Shown piece after piece: positions 8,122 through 17,326 of a DNA stretch of 64,000 nt. This DNA comes from Maribacter arenosus. Its GTDB lineage: Bacteria; Bacteroidota; Bacteroidia; Flavobacteriales; Flavobacteriaceae. The stretch spans positions 186,001-250,000 of the forward strand of contig NZ_JABTCG010000001.1 of assembly GCF_014610845.1 (NCBI RefSeq). The letters are read 5' to 3'. Numbering within the stretch: the stretch's first letter is position 1; every line of letters starts with the position of its first letter. The translations under genes and the position numbers were made by a program. Under the pieces are notes generated by a model. It searched no databases, had not been told where the DNA came from, and was given only the letters and a program-made list of their open reading frames with translations.

Positions 8122-10158
8122 ATGAACAAAGAAATTAATCTGCAATCGGCAGATAATATTAGGGCTTTGGCAGTAGCAATGGTTGAAAAGGCAAATTCAG
8201 GACACCCTGGAGGCCCAATGGGTGGTGCCGATTTTATGCACATTTTATATTCAGAGTTTTTTAATTTCGATCCAAGTGACATGACATGGCCATTTAGGGA
8301 TCGCTTCTTCATGGATGCAGGCCATTTGTCCACTTTGATGTATGCACAATATTATCTCTTGGGCAATTATAGCAAAGATGATGTTTCGAATTTCAGACAA
8401 TGGGGCTCAATTACCCCAGGCCACCCGGAAGTGGATGTTGAAAGAGGTATTGAAAATACATCAGGACCTTTGGGACAGGGACATACCATGGGTATTGGCG
8501 CTGCCATAGCCGCTAAATTCTTACAGGCACGTTTTGGGGATTGGATGAACCATAAAATTTATGGCTTTATTTCGGATGGTGGCGTACAAGAGGAGATTTC
8601 TCAAGGTGCGGGCCGAATTGCAGGACATTTGGGTCTTAATAATTTTATAATGTTCTATGACTCCAATGACGTTCAATTATCAACGATGACCGAAGCGGTT
8701 ACCACCGAGGATACCGCAATGAAATATAAGGCTTGGGGTTGGAAGGTGATAAATATCGATGGGCATGATCATGATGCCATAAGAAAGGCATTGACAGAAG
8801 CGAATGCTGAGTCAGAAAGACCTACCTTGATCATCGGTAAAACCATCATGGGCAAAGGTTGTGTAACAGCCGATGGAAGTATTTACGAGGGCCATTGTGA
8901 ACTGCATGGACAACCGATAGGGCATACAGGTGCCGATTATGAAAAGACCTTGATAAATTTGGGGACCGATCCTAAAAATCCTTTTGAAATTCATTCTGAA
9001 GTAAAAGAATTTTATAAAGGTATCTTGGCAAAAAAGAAATCGGATGCGAGTACCAAAAAGAACGTGATCAATGCCTGGCGTAAAGAAAATAAGAATTTGG
9101 CCGATAAGCTGGACGCTTTCCTTTCTGGCAAATTACCAGCATTGGATTTTGAGACGATTACGCATAAAGATGGGCTGGCTTCTAGGGTAGCCTCTTCGAA
9201 TGTATTGGCTTATCTGGCAGAGAAAGTAGAAAATATGATCGTATCCTCTGCGGATTTGTCCAATAGTGATAAAACGGATGGTTTCTTAAAGAAATCGCAT
9301 GCATTGAAAAAAGGGGATTTCTCAGGGGCATTTTTGCAAGCTGGGGTTGCGGAATTGACCATGGCATCCTTGGCGAACGGAATTGCATTGCATGGCGGTA
9401 TTATCCCCGTTGTAGCGACCTTCTTTGTGTTCTCGGATTACATGAAACCTGCAATCAGGCTAAGTTGTATCCAAGAATTGCCTGTTAAATTCGTTTGGAC
9501 CCATGATGCCTTCAGGGTAGGGGAAGATGGTCCAACACACCAACCTGTGGAACAGGAAGCCCAAATACGATTGTTGGAAAAATTAAAAAACCATAGTGGT
9601 AATCCTAGTTTTGTGGCATTGCGTCCCGCTGACTCCCAAGAGACAAGTGTAGCATGGAAAATGGCGATGGAAAACACTAAAACCCCAACAGGTTTGATAC
9701 TTTCCAGACAAGGGATCAAAGATGTGCCCTCTCAATCGGGATCTCGATATTCGGACGCCTTAAATGCTGAAAAAGGCGGATATTTGGTGAAGGAAACACC
9801 AAACCCTGATGTTGTTTTGGTTGCCAATGGTTCCGAAGTTTCTACATTGGTAGAGGCAGCAGCATTATTGGAGGAAAGAAAGAATTTAAAGATCAATATC
9901 GCCTCAATTCCTTCAGAGGGTATTTTCAGACAGCAGTCAAGAAAATATCAAACTAGCGTTATTCCCGATAACAAACCCGTATTTGGTTTAACGGCGGGGT
10001 TGCCGATAAGCCTAGAGGCTTTGGTAGGACAAAAAGGAACTGTTTTTGGACTTGATCATTTTGGGTATTCCGCACCGGCAAAGGTTTTGGATGAAAAATT
10101 CGGATTCACCGGGGAAAAGGTATATAACGAAGTATTGAATTTCTTAAATAGAAAATAA
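8122..10158 (+). CDS. tkt: Transketolase
   Basis: Thiamine-diphosphate enzyme of the non-oxidative pentose phosphate pathway, moving two-carbon units between ketoses and aldoses in the cytoplasm. The chain is a full-length single polypeptide of 678 residues. The N-terminal PP domain shows GHPGGPMG, the GHLSTLMYAQ segment, TSGPLGQG, and the ThDP-binding GDGG-like stretch SDGGVQEE. The Pyr domain has the VATFFVFSDYMKPAIRLS block and TH(D)AFRVGEDGPTHQPVE, typical of transketolase. It is monocistronic and followed by a clear terminator. Identification is secure. Confidence 0.97.
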   Translation: MNKEINLQSADNIRALAVAMVEKANSGHPGGPMGGADFMHILYSEFFNFDPSDMTWPFRDRFFMDAGHLSTLMYAQYYLLGNYSKDDVSNFRQWGSITPGHPEVDVERGIENTSGPLGQGHTMGIGAAIAAKFLQARFGDWMNHKIYGFISDGGVQEEISQGAGRIAGHLGLNNFIMFYDSNDVQLSTMTEAVTTEDTAMKYKAWGWKVINIDGHDHDAIRKALTEANAESERPTLIIGKTIMGKGCVTADGSIYEGHCELHGQPIGHTGADYEKTLINLGTDPKNPFEIHSEVKEFYKGILAKKKSDASTKKNVINAWRKENKNLADKLDAFLSGKLPALDFETITHKDGLASRVASSNVLAYLAEKVENMIVSSADLSNSDKTDGFLKKSHALKKGDFSGAFLQAGVAELTMASLANGIALHGGIIPVVATFFVFSDYMKPAIRLSCIQELPVKFVWTHDAFRVGEDGPTHQPVEQEAQIRLLEKLKNHSGNPSFVALRPADSQETSVAWKMAMENTKTPTGLILSRQGIKDVPSQSGSRYSDALNAEKGGYLVKETPNPDVVLVANGSEVSTLVEAAALLEERKNLKINIASIPSEGIFRQQSRKYQTSVIPDNKPVFGLTAGLPISLEALVGQKGTVFGLDHFGYSAPAKVLDEKFGFTGEKVYNEVLNFLNRK

Positions 10159-10175
10159 AAGTTTTAAAACATTTG

Positions 10176-10214
10176 AAAAGGGATTTGTCTGACAAGGGGC
10201 AATTCCCTTTTTTT
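10176..10214 (+). terminator. Rho-independent terminator after transketolase
   Basis: AAAAGGGA (10176-10183) pairs with TCCCTTTT (10204-10211), with an inner TTGTC/GACAA stem, followed by a T run to 10214. It lies 18 bp after the transketolase stop codon. Confidence 0.75.
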
Positions 10215-10325
10215 ATTCCTAAATAGCGCATCCTTATCATTTTCCACCTTCAATAATTTTCAATTTGATATTTTAAAGTATATTCAGGCAGAGAAAATAG
10301 CCGTTACTAAAGTTTTACTACTTCT

Positions 10326-11165
10326 ATGGATACATTCATTGATTTTTTTGCCAATCTAACAAGTCTTCAAAAGTTGATTTGGATTATTGGTATGATGACT
10401 ATTTTTTGGATACTTGAAGGGGCATATCCCCTAAGAAAATTTGATTACAAAAAATGGGAGCATGCCAAGGCCAATCTAATTTTGCTCATAACGACGATTA
10501 TAATTAATGTTTTTTTTGGACTTGCGACAGTCGGAATATTCAATTGGTTGGAACAAAGTCAATTTGGATTGTTGAATTTGGTAGAATTACCAGTGTGGGT
10601 AGAAATGTTGTTCGCAATTATGTTGTTGGACTTCCTAGCGCAATACGTAGTACATTATTTGCTACATAAAGTTAAGTTCATGTGGCGTTTCCATATGGTG
10701 CATCATAGTGATACCCATGTCGATGTGACTTCTGGCACACGGCATCATCCGATAGACTTTATAATGAGGGAGACCTTTGCGCTGATTGCCATTCTCATTG
10801 CCGGATTACCTTTGGCGTATTATATACTGTATCGTATTTTGACCATTCTCTTCACGTACTTTTCCCATGCCAATATTCGCTTGCCAATTTGGTTGGATAA
10901 AACGATCAGTTTAGTGTTTATTTCACCCAATACCCATAAGTTCCATCATCATTTTGAAATGCCATGGACAGATACCAATTATGGTAATATATTCTCCCTT
11001 TGGGACAGGGCTTTCGGAACCTTTATTTATGATGACCCCTATGACATTGTTTATGGTTTGGATATCTTGGATAAGGAAAAATCAGATGATATCTTATACC
11101 AATTAAAAGTACCCTTTACCTATAAAAAAAGTAATTTGGATTCCTTTGATATATCGAAGGATTAA
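10326..11165 (+). CDS. Sterol desaturase / fatty acid hydroxylase family protein
   Basis: Integral membrane di-iron oxygenase of 279 residues. After four or so hydrophobic segments the histidine clusters expected for the family are present: HYLLH, then FHMVHHSD about ten residues later, HHP, and a late HKFHHHFEM. These ligands hold the two irons that hydroxylate or desaturate an acyl or sterol chain. In Bacteroidota such genes may act on membrane lipids or carotenoids; the substrate cannot be read here. It stands alone, between transketolase and an oxidoreductase, with intergenic gaps of about 100-170 bp. Confidence 0.88.
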   Translation: MDTFIDFFANLTSLQKLIWIIGMMTIFWILEGAYPLRKFDYKKWEHAKANLILLITTIIINVFFGLATVGIFNWLEQSQFGLLNLVELPVWVEMLFAIMLLDFLAQYVVHYLLHKVKFMWRFHMVHHSDTHVDVTSGTRHHPIDFIMRETFALIAILIAGLPLAYYILYRILTILFTYFSHANIRLPIWLDKTISLVFISPNTHKFHHHFEMPWTDTNYGNIFSLWDRAFGTFIYDDPYDIVYGLDILDKEKSDDILYQLKVPFTYKKSNLDSFDISKD

Positions 11166-11264
11166 TAGTAAAAAACAGGCCAATATGTTTAATTTAAAGC
11201 ATTTTATGATTAATTTCATCGATGCTTTTAAATTCATTTCCTACGGTTTAATTAAATCAACATT

Positions 11265-12611
11265 ATGAAACAATCAAGTGATCAAAACAGTGAAGTATCA
11301 AACCCCAATAATTCGAGAAGATCTTTTGTTAAAAATACGGCCCTACTTTCTGGAGCCATGGTTTTACCAACTTTTCAAATGGATGCCATGGTGAATGTTT
11401 TCAATGAAAAGAAATTAAAAATAGCCGTGGTAGGTTGTGGTGGTCGGGGAACAGGCGCGGCGGTTCAAGCATTGAGAGCGGACGAAAATGTAGAATTGGT
11501 CGCAATGGCCGACGCCTTTGAAGATAGATTGAAAGATAGTCTTATGAACATTTCCAAAGAAATGGGCGAGACCAAGAAAGTAAATGTCAAATCTGAACAT
11601 CAATTTGTTGGTTTTGACGGCGCTAAAAAGGCAATGGATATGGCAGATGTGGTCATTTTAGCCACACCTCCTGGTTTTAGACCTGAACACTTCGAATATG
11701 CCATAGACAACGGCAAGCATGTTTTTATGGAAAAACCCGTGGCCACTGATGTTCCTGGGGTTCGTAAGGTATTGGCCGCAGCAAAAAAAGCAAAAGAGAA
11801 TAAATTGAATGTTGTAGTTGGTCTTCAAAGACATTACCAAACAAATTACCTTGCTGCTTTGGATCAATTAAAGCAAGATAAAATTGGAAAGATAGTTTCC
11901 GGACAGGTGTATTGGAACAGTGCCGGGGTTTGGGTACGTGAAAGACAACCAGGTCAATCTGAATTGGAATACCAAATGCGGAACTGGTACTACTTTAATT
12001 GGTTATGCGGTGATCATATCCTAGAGCAACATATTCACAATATCGATGTTGCCAACTGGTTTATAGGGGAAACGCCAATCTCTGCACAAGGTATGGGAGG
12101 AAGACAGGTAAGGACAGGTAAGGATCATGGCGAGATATTTGACCATCACTTTGTAGAATATACTTATCCAAGTGGAGCGGTGGTTGCAAGCCAGTGCAGG
12201 CATCAACCAGATACGATGCGACGTGTATCGGAATTCTTCCAAGGAACGAAAGGAACGGTCTCCACTGCAGGGGATAATGTAGAAATGAAAGATTGGGAGG
12301 GTAATTCCCTTTTTGAACATCGTGGCAAGGATGACCCCAACCCGTATCAAGTTGAGCATGATAAGTTGTTCGCATCAATAAGAAATGGAGGCGTCATTAG
12401 TGATGGTGAACAAGGGGCTAATAGTACCATGAGTGCAATCATTGGTCGTATGGCTACGTATTCCGGACAGATTATTACATGGGATGAAGCTATGAAATCA
12501 CAATTGAAATTGGTCCCAGACGGATTGACCTGGGATTCTCCAGCACCCGTACAGCCTAATGCCGATGGTTGGTATAACATACCCATACCAGGGAAGACCG
12601 TTGTTATGTAA
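11265..12611 (+). CDS. Gfo/Idh/MocA-family oxidoreductase with Tat-type signal
   Basis: NAD(P)-dependent oxidoreductase of 448 residues. The N-terminus has a twin-arginine motif (NSRRSFVKN, about residues 17-25) and a hydrophobic segment, so it is predicted to be exported folded with its cofactor. The Rossmann motif GCGGRGTGAA lies at about residue 57, and MEKPVATD is the family EKP motif around 150. A Gfo/Idh/MocA C-terminal domain follows. It is 16 nt upstream of a lipoprotein sulfatase, suggesting joint periplasmic work on sulfated or modified sugars. The substrate is unknown. Confidence 0.9.
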   Translation: MKQSSDQNSEVSNPNNSRRSFVKNTALLSGAMVLPTFQMDAMVNVFNEKKLKIAVVGCGGRGTGAAVQALRADENVELVAMADAFEDRLKDSLMNISKEMGETKKVNVKSEHQFVGFDGAKKAMDMADVVILATPPGFRPEHFEYAIDNGKHVFMEKPVATDVPGVRKVLAAAKKAKENKLNVVVGLQRHYQTNYLAALDQLKQDKIGKIVSGQVYWNSAGVWVRERQPGQSELEYQMRNWYYFNWLCGDHILEQHIHNIDVANWFIGETPISAQGMGGRQVRTGKDHGEIFDHHFVEYTYPSGAVVASQCRHQPDTMRRVSEFFQGTKGTVSTAGDNVEMKDWEGNSLFEHRGKDDPNPYQVEHDKLFASIRNGGVISDGEQGANSTMSAIIGRMATYSGQIITWDEAMKSQLKLVPDGLTWDSPAPVQPNADGWYNIPIPGKTVVM

Positions 12612-12627
12612 AGTGAAACATTATTTT

Positions 12628-14199
12628 ATGAGTTATAATAAGATGCGATTGTCCCTGCTTTTGGTGGGGACAATTCTTTTTTCGTGTAAGGATAAAACAT
12701 ACGAGCCCTTAAAAAACAAAAACGAGAGACCCAATATCATTTATATTTTGGCGGATGATTTAGGGTATGCAGAGGTTGGCGCTTATGGACAGGAAAAAAT
12801 TGAAACGCCTAATATCGATGCCTTGGCACAAAACGGGATGCTCTTTACACAACATTATTCCAGTGCTCCTGTTTGTGCCCCTGCCCGTTATATGTTGATG
12901 ACAGGAAAGCACGCCGGCCATGCATATATTCGAAGTAATTCCGAATGGAAAGAACGAGGGGATGTTTGGGACTATCGCGCTATGGCGAAAGATTCAACCC
13001 TGGAAGGTCAAGGCCCAATGCCGACAAATACCATTACCATGGCAAAAAGATTACAAGACGTTGGGTATACAACCGGAATGGTCGGGAAATGGGGGCTTGG
13101 GGCCCCGCATACGCACTCTATTCCCAATGAAATGGGATTCGACTTTTTCTTTGGTTACAATTGTCAACGGCAGGCGCATACCTATTATCCTTTGTTCTTG
13201 TATAAAAACAAAAAGAGGGTACATTTGGCGAATGATACCGTTGCTCCGAACACCAAATTGCCTAAAGGTACCGACCCTAATGACCCTAAGAATTATGCTT
13301 CTTTTTCCCTAAAGGACTATGCTCCGGATTTGATGTTCAAGGAACTCACAAAGTTTGTGGATAGTAATAAAGACCAACCTTTCTTTCTTTATTGGGCAAC
13401 CCCTATACCTCATGTCGCACTACAGGCACCCCAAAAATGGGTGGACTATTACAAACAGAAATTTGGTGGGGAAAATCCCTATTTGGGTGAAATGGGATAT
13501 TTTCCTCATCAAAACCCTAGAGCGGCTTATGCAGCCATGGTATCTTACTTGGATGAAAATATTGGTAAACTGGTTCAGCAACTTAAGGACGAAGGAATAT
13601 ACGATAATACCCTGATAGTGTTTACTTCCGATAATGGCCCATCTTATGCCGGCGGTGCGGACCCCGAGTTTTTTGAGAGTGCAAAACCTTTCGAAGGGAA
13701 ATACGGGCGAGGCAAGGGTTATTTATATGAAGGGGGCATTCGAGTCCCAATGATCTCTTCATGGCCTGGGAAGATCAAACCGGGAACTAAAAGCGATTTG
13801 ATATCGGTACAGTACGATATGCTGGCCACTTTTTCAGAGGTTGCAGGATATGAATTGCCCCATGAGCAAGATGGCGTGAGTATATTACCCACTTTATTGT
13901 CTAAAGAAGGCCAAAAAGAACACGAATTTTTGTTTTGGGAGTTTCCAAGTTATGGCGGCCAAGTTGCCATTCGTATGGGCGATTGGAAAGTGGTTCGGCA
14001 ATATCTAATTGATGACAAGGAAGAAGCTACCATTGAATTGTACAATTTACGAACAGACCCTTTGGAAATGACTAACGTGGCCGAGCTTTATCCTGACATA
14101 CTCAAAAAAGCCGCACGTATTTTTAAAGAAGAACGAACTTCCCCTGAATTGGATATTTTCAAAATCCCCGCATTGGCCAATGGCTTATTCAATGATTAG
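12628..14199 (+). CDS. Type I sulfatase (arylsulfatase-like), lipoprotein
   Basis: Hydrolyses sulfate esters, likely from sulfated sugars. I place the start at ATG 12628 (or 12643), not further upstream inside the oxidoreductase gene, because this gives a lipoprotein signal peptide (LLLVGTILFSC, Cys20). The chain is 523 residues. The metal-binding ILADDLGYAEVG segment is near the N-terminus. The formylglycine signature C-x-P-x-R appears as VCAPAR with Cys83 as the residue to be oxidised, and FTSDNGP and GKWGLG are further family motifs. A Cys-type sulfatase needs a formylglycine-generating or anSME enzyme, which is not in this window. It is co-directional with the upstream oxidoreductase. Confidence 0.93.
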   Translation: MSYNKMRLSLLLVGTILFSCKDKTYEPLKNKNERPNIIYILADDLGYAEVGAYGQEKIETPNIDALAQNGMLFTQHYSSAPVCAPARYMLMTGKHAGHAYIRSNSEWKERGDVWDYRAMAKDSTLEGQGPMPTNTITMAKRLQDVGYTTGMVGKWGLGAPHTHSIPNEMGFDFFFGYNCQRQAHTYYPLFLYKNKKRVHLANDTVAPNTKLPKGTDPNDPKNYASFSLKDYAPDLMFKELTKFVDSNKDQPFFLYWATPIPHVALQAPQKWVDYYKQKFGGENPYLGEMGYFPHQNPRAAYAAMVSYLDENIGKLVQQLKDEGIYDNTLIVFTSDNGPSYAGGADPEFFESAKPFEGKYGRGKGYLYEGGIRVPMISSWPGKIKPGTKSDLISVQYDMLATFSEVAGYELPHEQDGVSILPTLLSKEGQKEHEFLFWEFPSYGGQVAIRMGDWKVVRQYLIDDKEEATIELYNLRTDPLEMTNVAELYPDILKKAARIFKEERTSPELDIFKIPALANGLFND

Positions 14200-14296
14200 A
14201 GGTATCAGTTACATAAAGGGTTAATTAATAGTAACCCAGCTTGTACCGCGTGGTTAGGAAAGACATATTGATTTATAAGTTTACCTTTAGGATTGC

Positions 14297-15400
14297 TTAT
14301 TTGTAGGGATATGGTTTATTGTATTCCAAGGCAGTGATTTCTAAATTCAACCAATCGAAATCCCCTTCCTTCAATCTCCACGTGACCTTGCATTTCGATG
14401 GGATTTTAATTCCGTCGAACACTTTTTGTTCTAACGCTTCAATATGCCAGATTTCCAATTTCGCATCTTCACCACCGCCATAATACCGTTTGGTTTCGAA
14501 GGAACGGAATTCCCCCTCCGAGGTAAAAGTAAAGAAACCGGAAACCCTTTTATCGTCAAGGGTAAGAATCGCTTTTGCCGAAGTTTCATCTATAGATTCC
14601 CAGGTCAGATGTTCATTTATGGCAGCAGAAGGAAACCAGCACATTTCCGCTAAATAACGCTGCATGCTAGCAGCATTTATTTTTTCATTCTTACCTTCAT
14701 TTACCACGGGAAATACACCGAACAATTTAATCAACATTTCTCCTTGGGCGTTTGTAAGTTTGTCACGGCCATACAAATACACAAGGGGTAGGGGATTTAC
14801 TTTGGTTACCCATACAAAAGAAGGGTCCTCACAATTGAAATATTGTTGGGCTGTAAAGGGCATCCATCTACCAGTAGGACTTGTTTTCATATCCCCTTTT
14901 TGTTTTAGGCGGACCGAAACTGATTTTGCGGTCTGAAATACCCCGGAAACAGTCAGCCATTTTTGAACTATGGAGGGCAAATGACTTAAATTTTTTATTG
15001 AAGGAACTACTGAGTCACTCAAATGTATGGTCTTAAAAATCATATTGGATTCTTTTAGGACCATTCGATTGAATTTATAATCAGCATGACTCGAAATAGT
15101 GCCTAAGAGAAGGATGAAATTAAAGATCGTTCCAAACTTTGCATCCTTCCAATAGATAATTACCAGCATCTGCGATAAGAGAATTGTTATAACCCCAACA
15201 ATTGGCCACCATTCCTTTTTAAAAATGAGCAGTAAAGCGGTCAATATAAAAAATAGTCCAACAAATAACCAAGCCAATCCAAAGGGTCTTGAAACAAACT
15301 GAATGGGACCGCTATCAAAAGATGGGTAAAAGGCCTTGGTATACCCCAAAAAGTGTATACAACCATGGGCAAGAAAAAGTACAATAAACAACGTCCTCAT
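14297..15400 (-). CDS. Polytopic membrane protein with C-terminal DUF6544-like domain
   Basis: 367 residues of unknown function. Residues 1-110 form about four transmembrane helices (starting FIVLFLAHGCIHFLGY). The remaining soluble part, with FNCEDPSFVW, MLIKLFGVFPVV and a motif around MQRYLAEMCWFPSA, resembles a family I know as DUF6544/DUF6920, but I cannot confirm this without a profile search. Its promoter region carries a TGAT-N4-ATCA box at the exact spacing seen in the stress regulon, so it is probably co-regulated with the ribosome hibernation and universal stress genes on the other side of the same intergenic region. Confidence 0.75.
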   Translation of the reverse strand: MRTLFIVLFLAHGCIHFLGYTKAFYPSFDSGPIQFVSRPFGLAWLFVGLFFILTALLLIFKKEWWPIVGVITILLSQMLVIIYWKDAKFGTIFNFILLLGTISSHADYKFNRMVLKESNMIFKTIHLSDSVVPSIKNLSHLPSIVQKWLTVSGVFQTAKSVSVRLKQKGDMKTSPTGRWMPFTAQQYFNCEDPSFVWVTKVNPLPLVYLYGRDKLTNAQGEMLIKLFGVFPVVNEGKNEKINAASMQRYLAEMCWFPSAAINEHLTWESIDETSAKAILTLDDKRVSGFFTFTSEGEFRSFETKRYYGGGEDAKLEIWHIEALEQKVFDGIKIPSKCKVTWRLKEGDFDWLNLEITALEYNKPYPYK

Positions 15401-15433
15401 TGATCCAATAACAATTTAATCCAATATATGGAG

Positions 15434-15476
15434 TTAAACTATTAAAGAGAGAACCCAGAACCAATGATGAATATCA
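15434..15476 (-). promoter_or_regulatory. FNR/CRP-like box plus -7 element (site 1)
   Basis: Minus-strand promoter of the gene at 14297-15400. The box occupies 15465-15476 (TGATGAATATCA on the plus strand; TGAT-N4-ATCA) and the -7-like TAGTTTAA reads leftward from 15441. Twenty-three bases separate the two, as at the other sites. The -7 match is weaker here (TA and TT conserved). Confidence 0.5.
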
Positions 15477-15559
15477 GTTAATATCAAAAAATCTGTAAAA
15501 TTAAAAACCTTGAAATTCAGCACTAAATCCATCACACCTTATAATTTATTTTCGAGTAA

Positions 15560-15602
15560 TGATATTTGTCATGGTTTCATTTTAGTAAAGGGTATAGCTT
15601 TA
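15560..15602 (+). promoter_or_regulatory. FNR/CRP-like box plus -7 element (site 2)
   Basis: Box TGATATTTGTCA at 15560-15571 and -7 element TAGCTTTA at 15595-15602, separated by 23 bases, 26 nt before the ribosome hibernation factor ATG. The box extends to ATGA-N6-TCAT. Confidence 0.7.
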
Positions 15603-15627
15603 TGTAAACCTTAAAACCATATAAACT

Positions 15628-15927
15628 ATGACAATCGACATTCAATACGTTCAAATGCCCACAAGTGAAGCCATGAATGAACTAATGAACACTAAACTAA
15701 ATCGACTTGCTGCCAAATATGAATGGATAATAAGGGCTCAAGTGTATTTTAAACAAGAAAACGATCCGACTGGGAAAGGTAAAATTTGTGAGATGGAACT
15801 CAGTGCTCCCGGACCAAGGATATTCGCAAGTTCAAATGAGGATGATTTTGAGAAAGCCGCTGCCAAGACCATCAAAGATCTGGAAAAACAGTTGAGCAAA
15901 AGAAAATCCATAATGAACAAACATTAA
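15628..15927 (+). CDS. hpf: Short ribosome hibernation promoting factor (HPF/RaiA family)
   Basis: A 99-residue HPF/YfiA-type protein that would bind the decoding region of the 30S subunit and silence ribosomes in non-growing cells. The fold is recognisable from MTIDIQYVQMPTSEAMNELMNTKL, the conserved central strand RAQVYFKQEND, the acidic EMELSAPGPRIFASS segment and the amphipathic C-terminal helix DFEKAAAKTIKDLEKQL. It lacks the long-HPF dimerisation tail. It is the first gene behind site 2 and lies 33 nt before a universal stress protein, linking translation arrest to the stress island. Confidence 0.88.
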   Translation: MTIDIQYVQMPTSEAMNELMNTKLNRLAAKYEWIIRAQVYFKQENDPTGKGKICEMELSAPGPRIFASSNEDDFEKAAAKTIKDLEKQLSKRKSIMNKH

Positions 15928-15960
15928 GACCCATTTGAAGAACCATAAACAAAGAATCCC

Positions 15961-16803
15961 ATGAATAAAATATTAGTACCGGTAGATTTTTCAGAATTTT
16001 CGGAAAATGCATTGGAAGTTGCCGCCCAACTGGCCAAAAGGTTCAATGCAAATTTGATATTATTACATATGCTGGGTCTTTCAGAGGCTATTTTAACTAA
16101 AAATGAAGCCCAGGAATTTATGGAGGCCCAATATTACATGAAACTAACAAAGAAAAGATTCAATGAATTCCTGGACAAGCCATATCTGGATGGAATCAAC
16201 GTTTCTGAAATCGTACAGAATTATAAGGATTTCCATGAAATAAACAATATCGTAAAAGAACAGGGAATTGACCTAGTGGTAATGGGATCCCATGGTGTCA
16301 GTGGTTTGAGCGGATTGTTCGTTGGTTCTAATACGGAAAAGGTAATTCGGACCTGCACCGTTCCCGTACTTGTAATAAAAAAGAGAAGTAAGGATTTTAA
16401 TATCAAAAAGGCCGTCTACGCCAGTGATTTTGAGGTTGAACATATAGAGGTCTTCAATAAGGCCATGAAATTCTTCAATCTATTGGATGCCGAGGTGCAT
16501 AAAGTATACATTAATCGACCCAATCAATATTTTAAAAGTTCTAAAGAAATCAATGCACAAATAGCGCTTTTTATGCGTACGGCCCATCATGGGGAAACAG
16601 GGTACAAGGATAATGTCCAAATTTTGAACGATTACAGTATAGAGGAGGGCATATACAATTATGCCGAAAAAATAAATGCGGATATTATTGCGCTGCCCAC
16701 CCAGGGAAGAAAGGGATTAGCGCACTTTTTTAAAGGAAGCATAGGTGAAGATATTGCCAACCGGGCAAAATTACCTGTTATCACTTTCAAGATAAAAAAC
16801 TAG
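15961..16803 (+). CDS. Universal stress protein, tandem USP domains
   Basis: 280 residues with two USP folds (about 1-140 and 150-280). The first starts with ILVPVDFSEFSENAL and carries the nucleotide-binding pattern G-x2-G-x9-G-S in GSHGVSGLSGLFVGSN. The second also retains most of it (PTQGRKGLAHFFKGS, first Gly replaced by Pro), unlike the four USPs further along the island. Co-transcribed with the hibernation factor and convergent with the next gene (4-bp overlap). Function is probably ATP-dependent stress signalling; partner unknown. Confidence 0.92.
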   Translation: MNKILVPVDFSEFSENALEVAAQLAKRFNANLILLHMLGLSEAILTKNEAQEFMEAQYYMKLTKKRFNEFLDKPYLDGINVSEIVQNYKDFHEINNIVKEQGIDLVVMGSHGVSGLSGLFVGSNTEKVIRTCTVPVLVIKKRSKDFNIKKAVYASDFEVEHIEVFNKAMKFFNLLDAEVHKVYINRPNQYFKSSKEINAQIALFMRTAHHGETGYKDNVQILNDYSIEEGIYNYAEKINADIIALPTQGRKGLAHFFKGSIGEDIANRAKLPVITFKIKN

Positions 16804-17204
16804 GATTGAAAAAGTATCCTTAGTTTAGCCAGAATGACCAGTTCTGACTTGTTCTTTTTGGCAGTGGAAATGGCTATGGATTGCGCTGTGTCCCATAGAA
16901 GCTTTTTTAGCTCGAGTGAAAAGAGGGTCTGGTTTTCGAGATAATAGTTACGGAATGCACTATAACAGGTATCACTATCGGTACCGGTCTTTTGCATTTC
17001 GGAAAAGGCCTTCTGTATTTCCAAAGGACCACTTATGTCTAATTCCTTTAAAGAAACCGATCCCTGCTTCCAATTTTCGGATACTTCGGTTTTTAAAGCT
17101 ATGATTTCTCTCTTATCGATTTTCTTATCGGCCATGGCGATGGCATAAAAAAGTTGTCCAATACGATAATGTAGTTTTTCGTTGTTATTTTCCATGCTTA
17201 CCAT
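16800..17204 (-). CDS. Small TerB-like helical protein
   Basis: 134 residues, predicted all-helical. The start QLFYAIAMADKKIDKREI resembles the TerB/DUF533 tellurite-resistance fold, in which an acidic metal-binding motif follows a short helix; the match is by eye and tentative. Translation could begin at 17204 or at the second ATG, 17195. The divergent region to the ROK gene carries site 3, whose -7 element (TATACTTA) points toward this gene, so it is a candidate member of the stress regulon. Biochemical role unknown. Confidence 0.65.
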   Translation of the reverse strand: MVSMENNNEKLHYRIGQLFYAIAMADKKIDKREIIALKTEVSENWKQGSVSLKELDISGPLEIQKAFSEMQKTGTDSDTCYSAFRNYYLENQTLFSLELKKLLWDTAQSIAISTAKKNKSELVILAKLRILFQS

Positions 17205-17234
17205 ACTTCATTAAAAAATTGTTCTACGGGATGT

Positions 17235-17308
17235 TAAGTATAGCTCTAAATTTTGAAATGTAGGATGATTTGTGTCAGTTTAATTCTCAATTTTTTTTGA
17301 GTCATTTG
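17235..17308. promoter_or_regulatory. FNR/CRP-like box between divergent genes (site 3)
   Basis: Box TGATTTGTGTCA at 17266-17277. On the minus strand TATACTTA (17242-17235) sits at the 23-base spacing and would serve the TerB-like gene. On the plus strand the same spacing reaches GTCATTTG (17301-17308), a poor match, while a better TAAATTTA lies at 17312-17319, eight bases before the ROK ATG and thus probably not its promoter. Confidence 0.5.
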
Positions 17309-17326
17309 TCGTAAATTTATAAGTGT

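Noticed and set aside
11265-14199. Complete polysaccharide utilisation locus
   Set aside because: No SusC/SusD pair, no glycoside hydrolase or lyase gene in the vicinity; only a sulfatase and one oxidoreductase.
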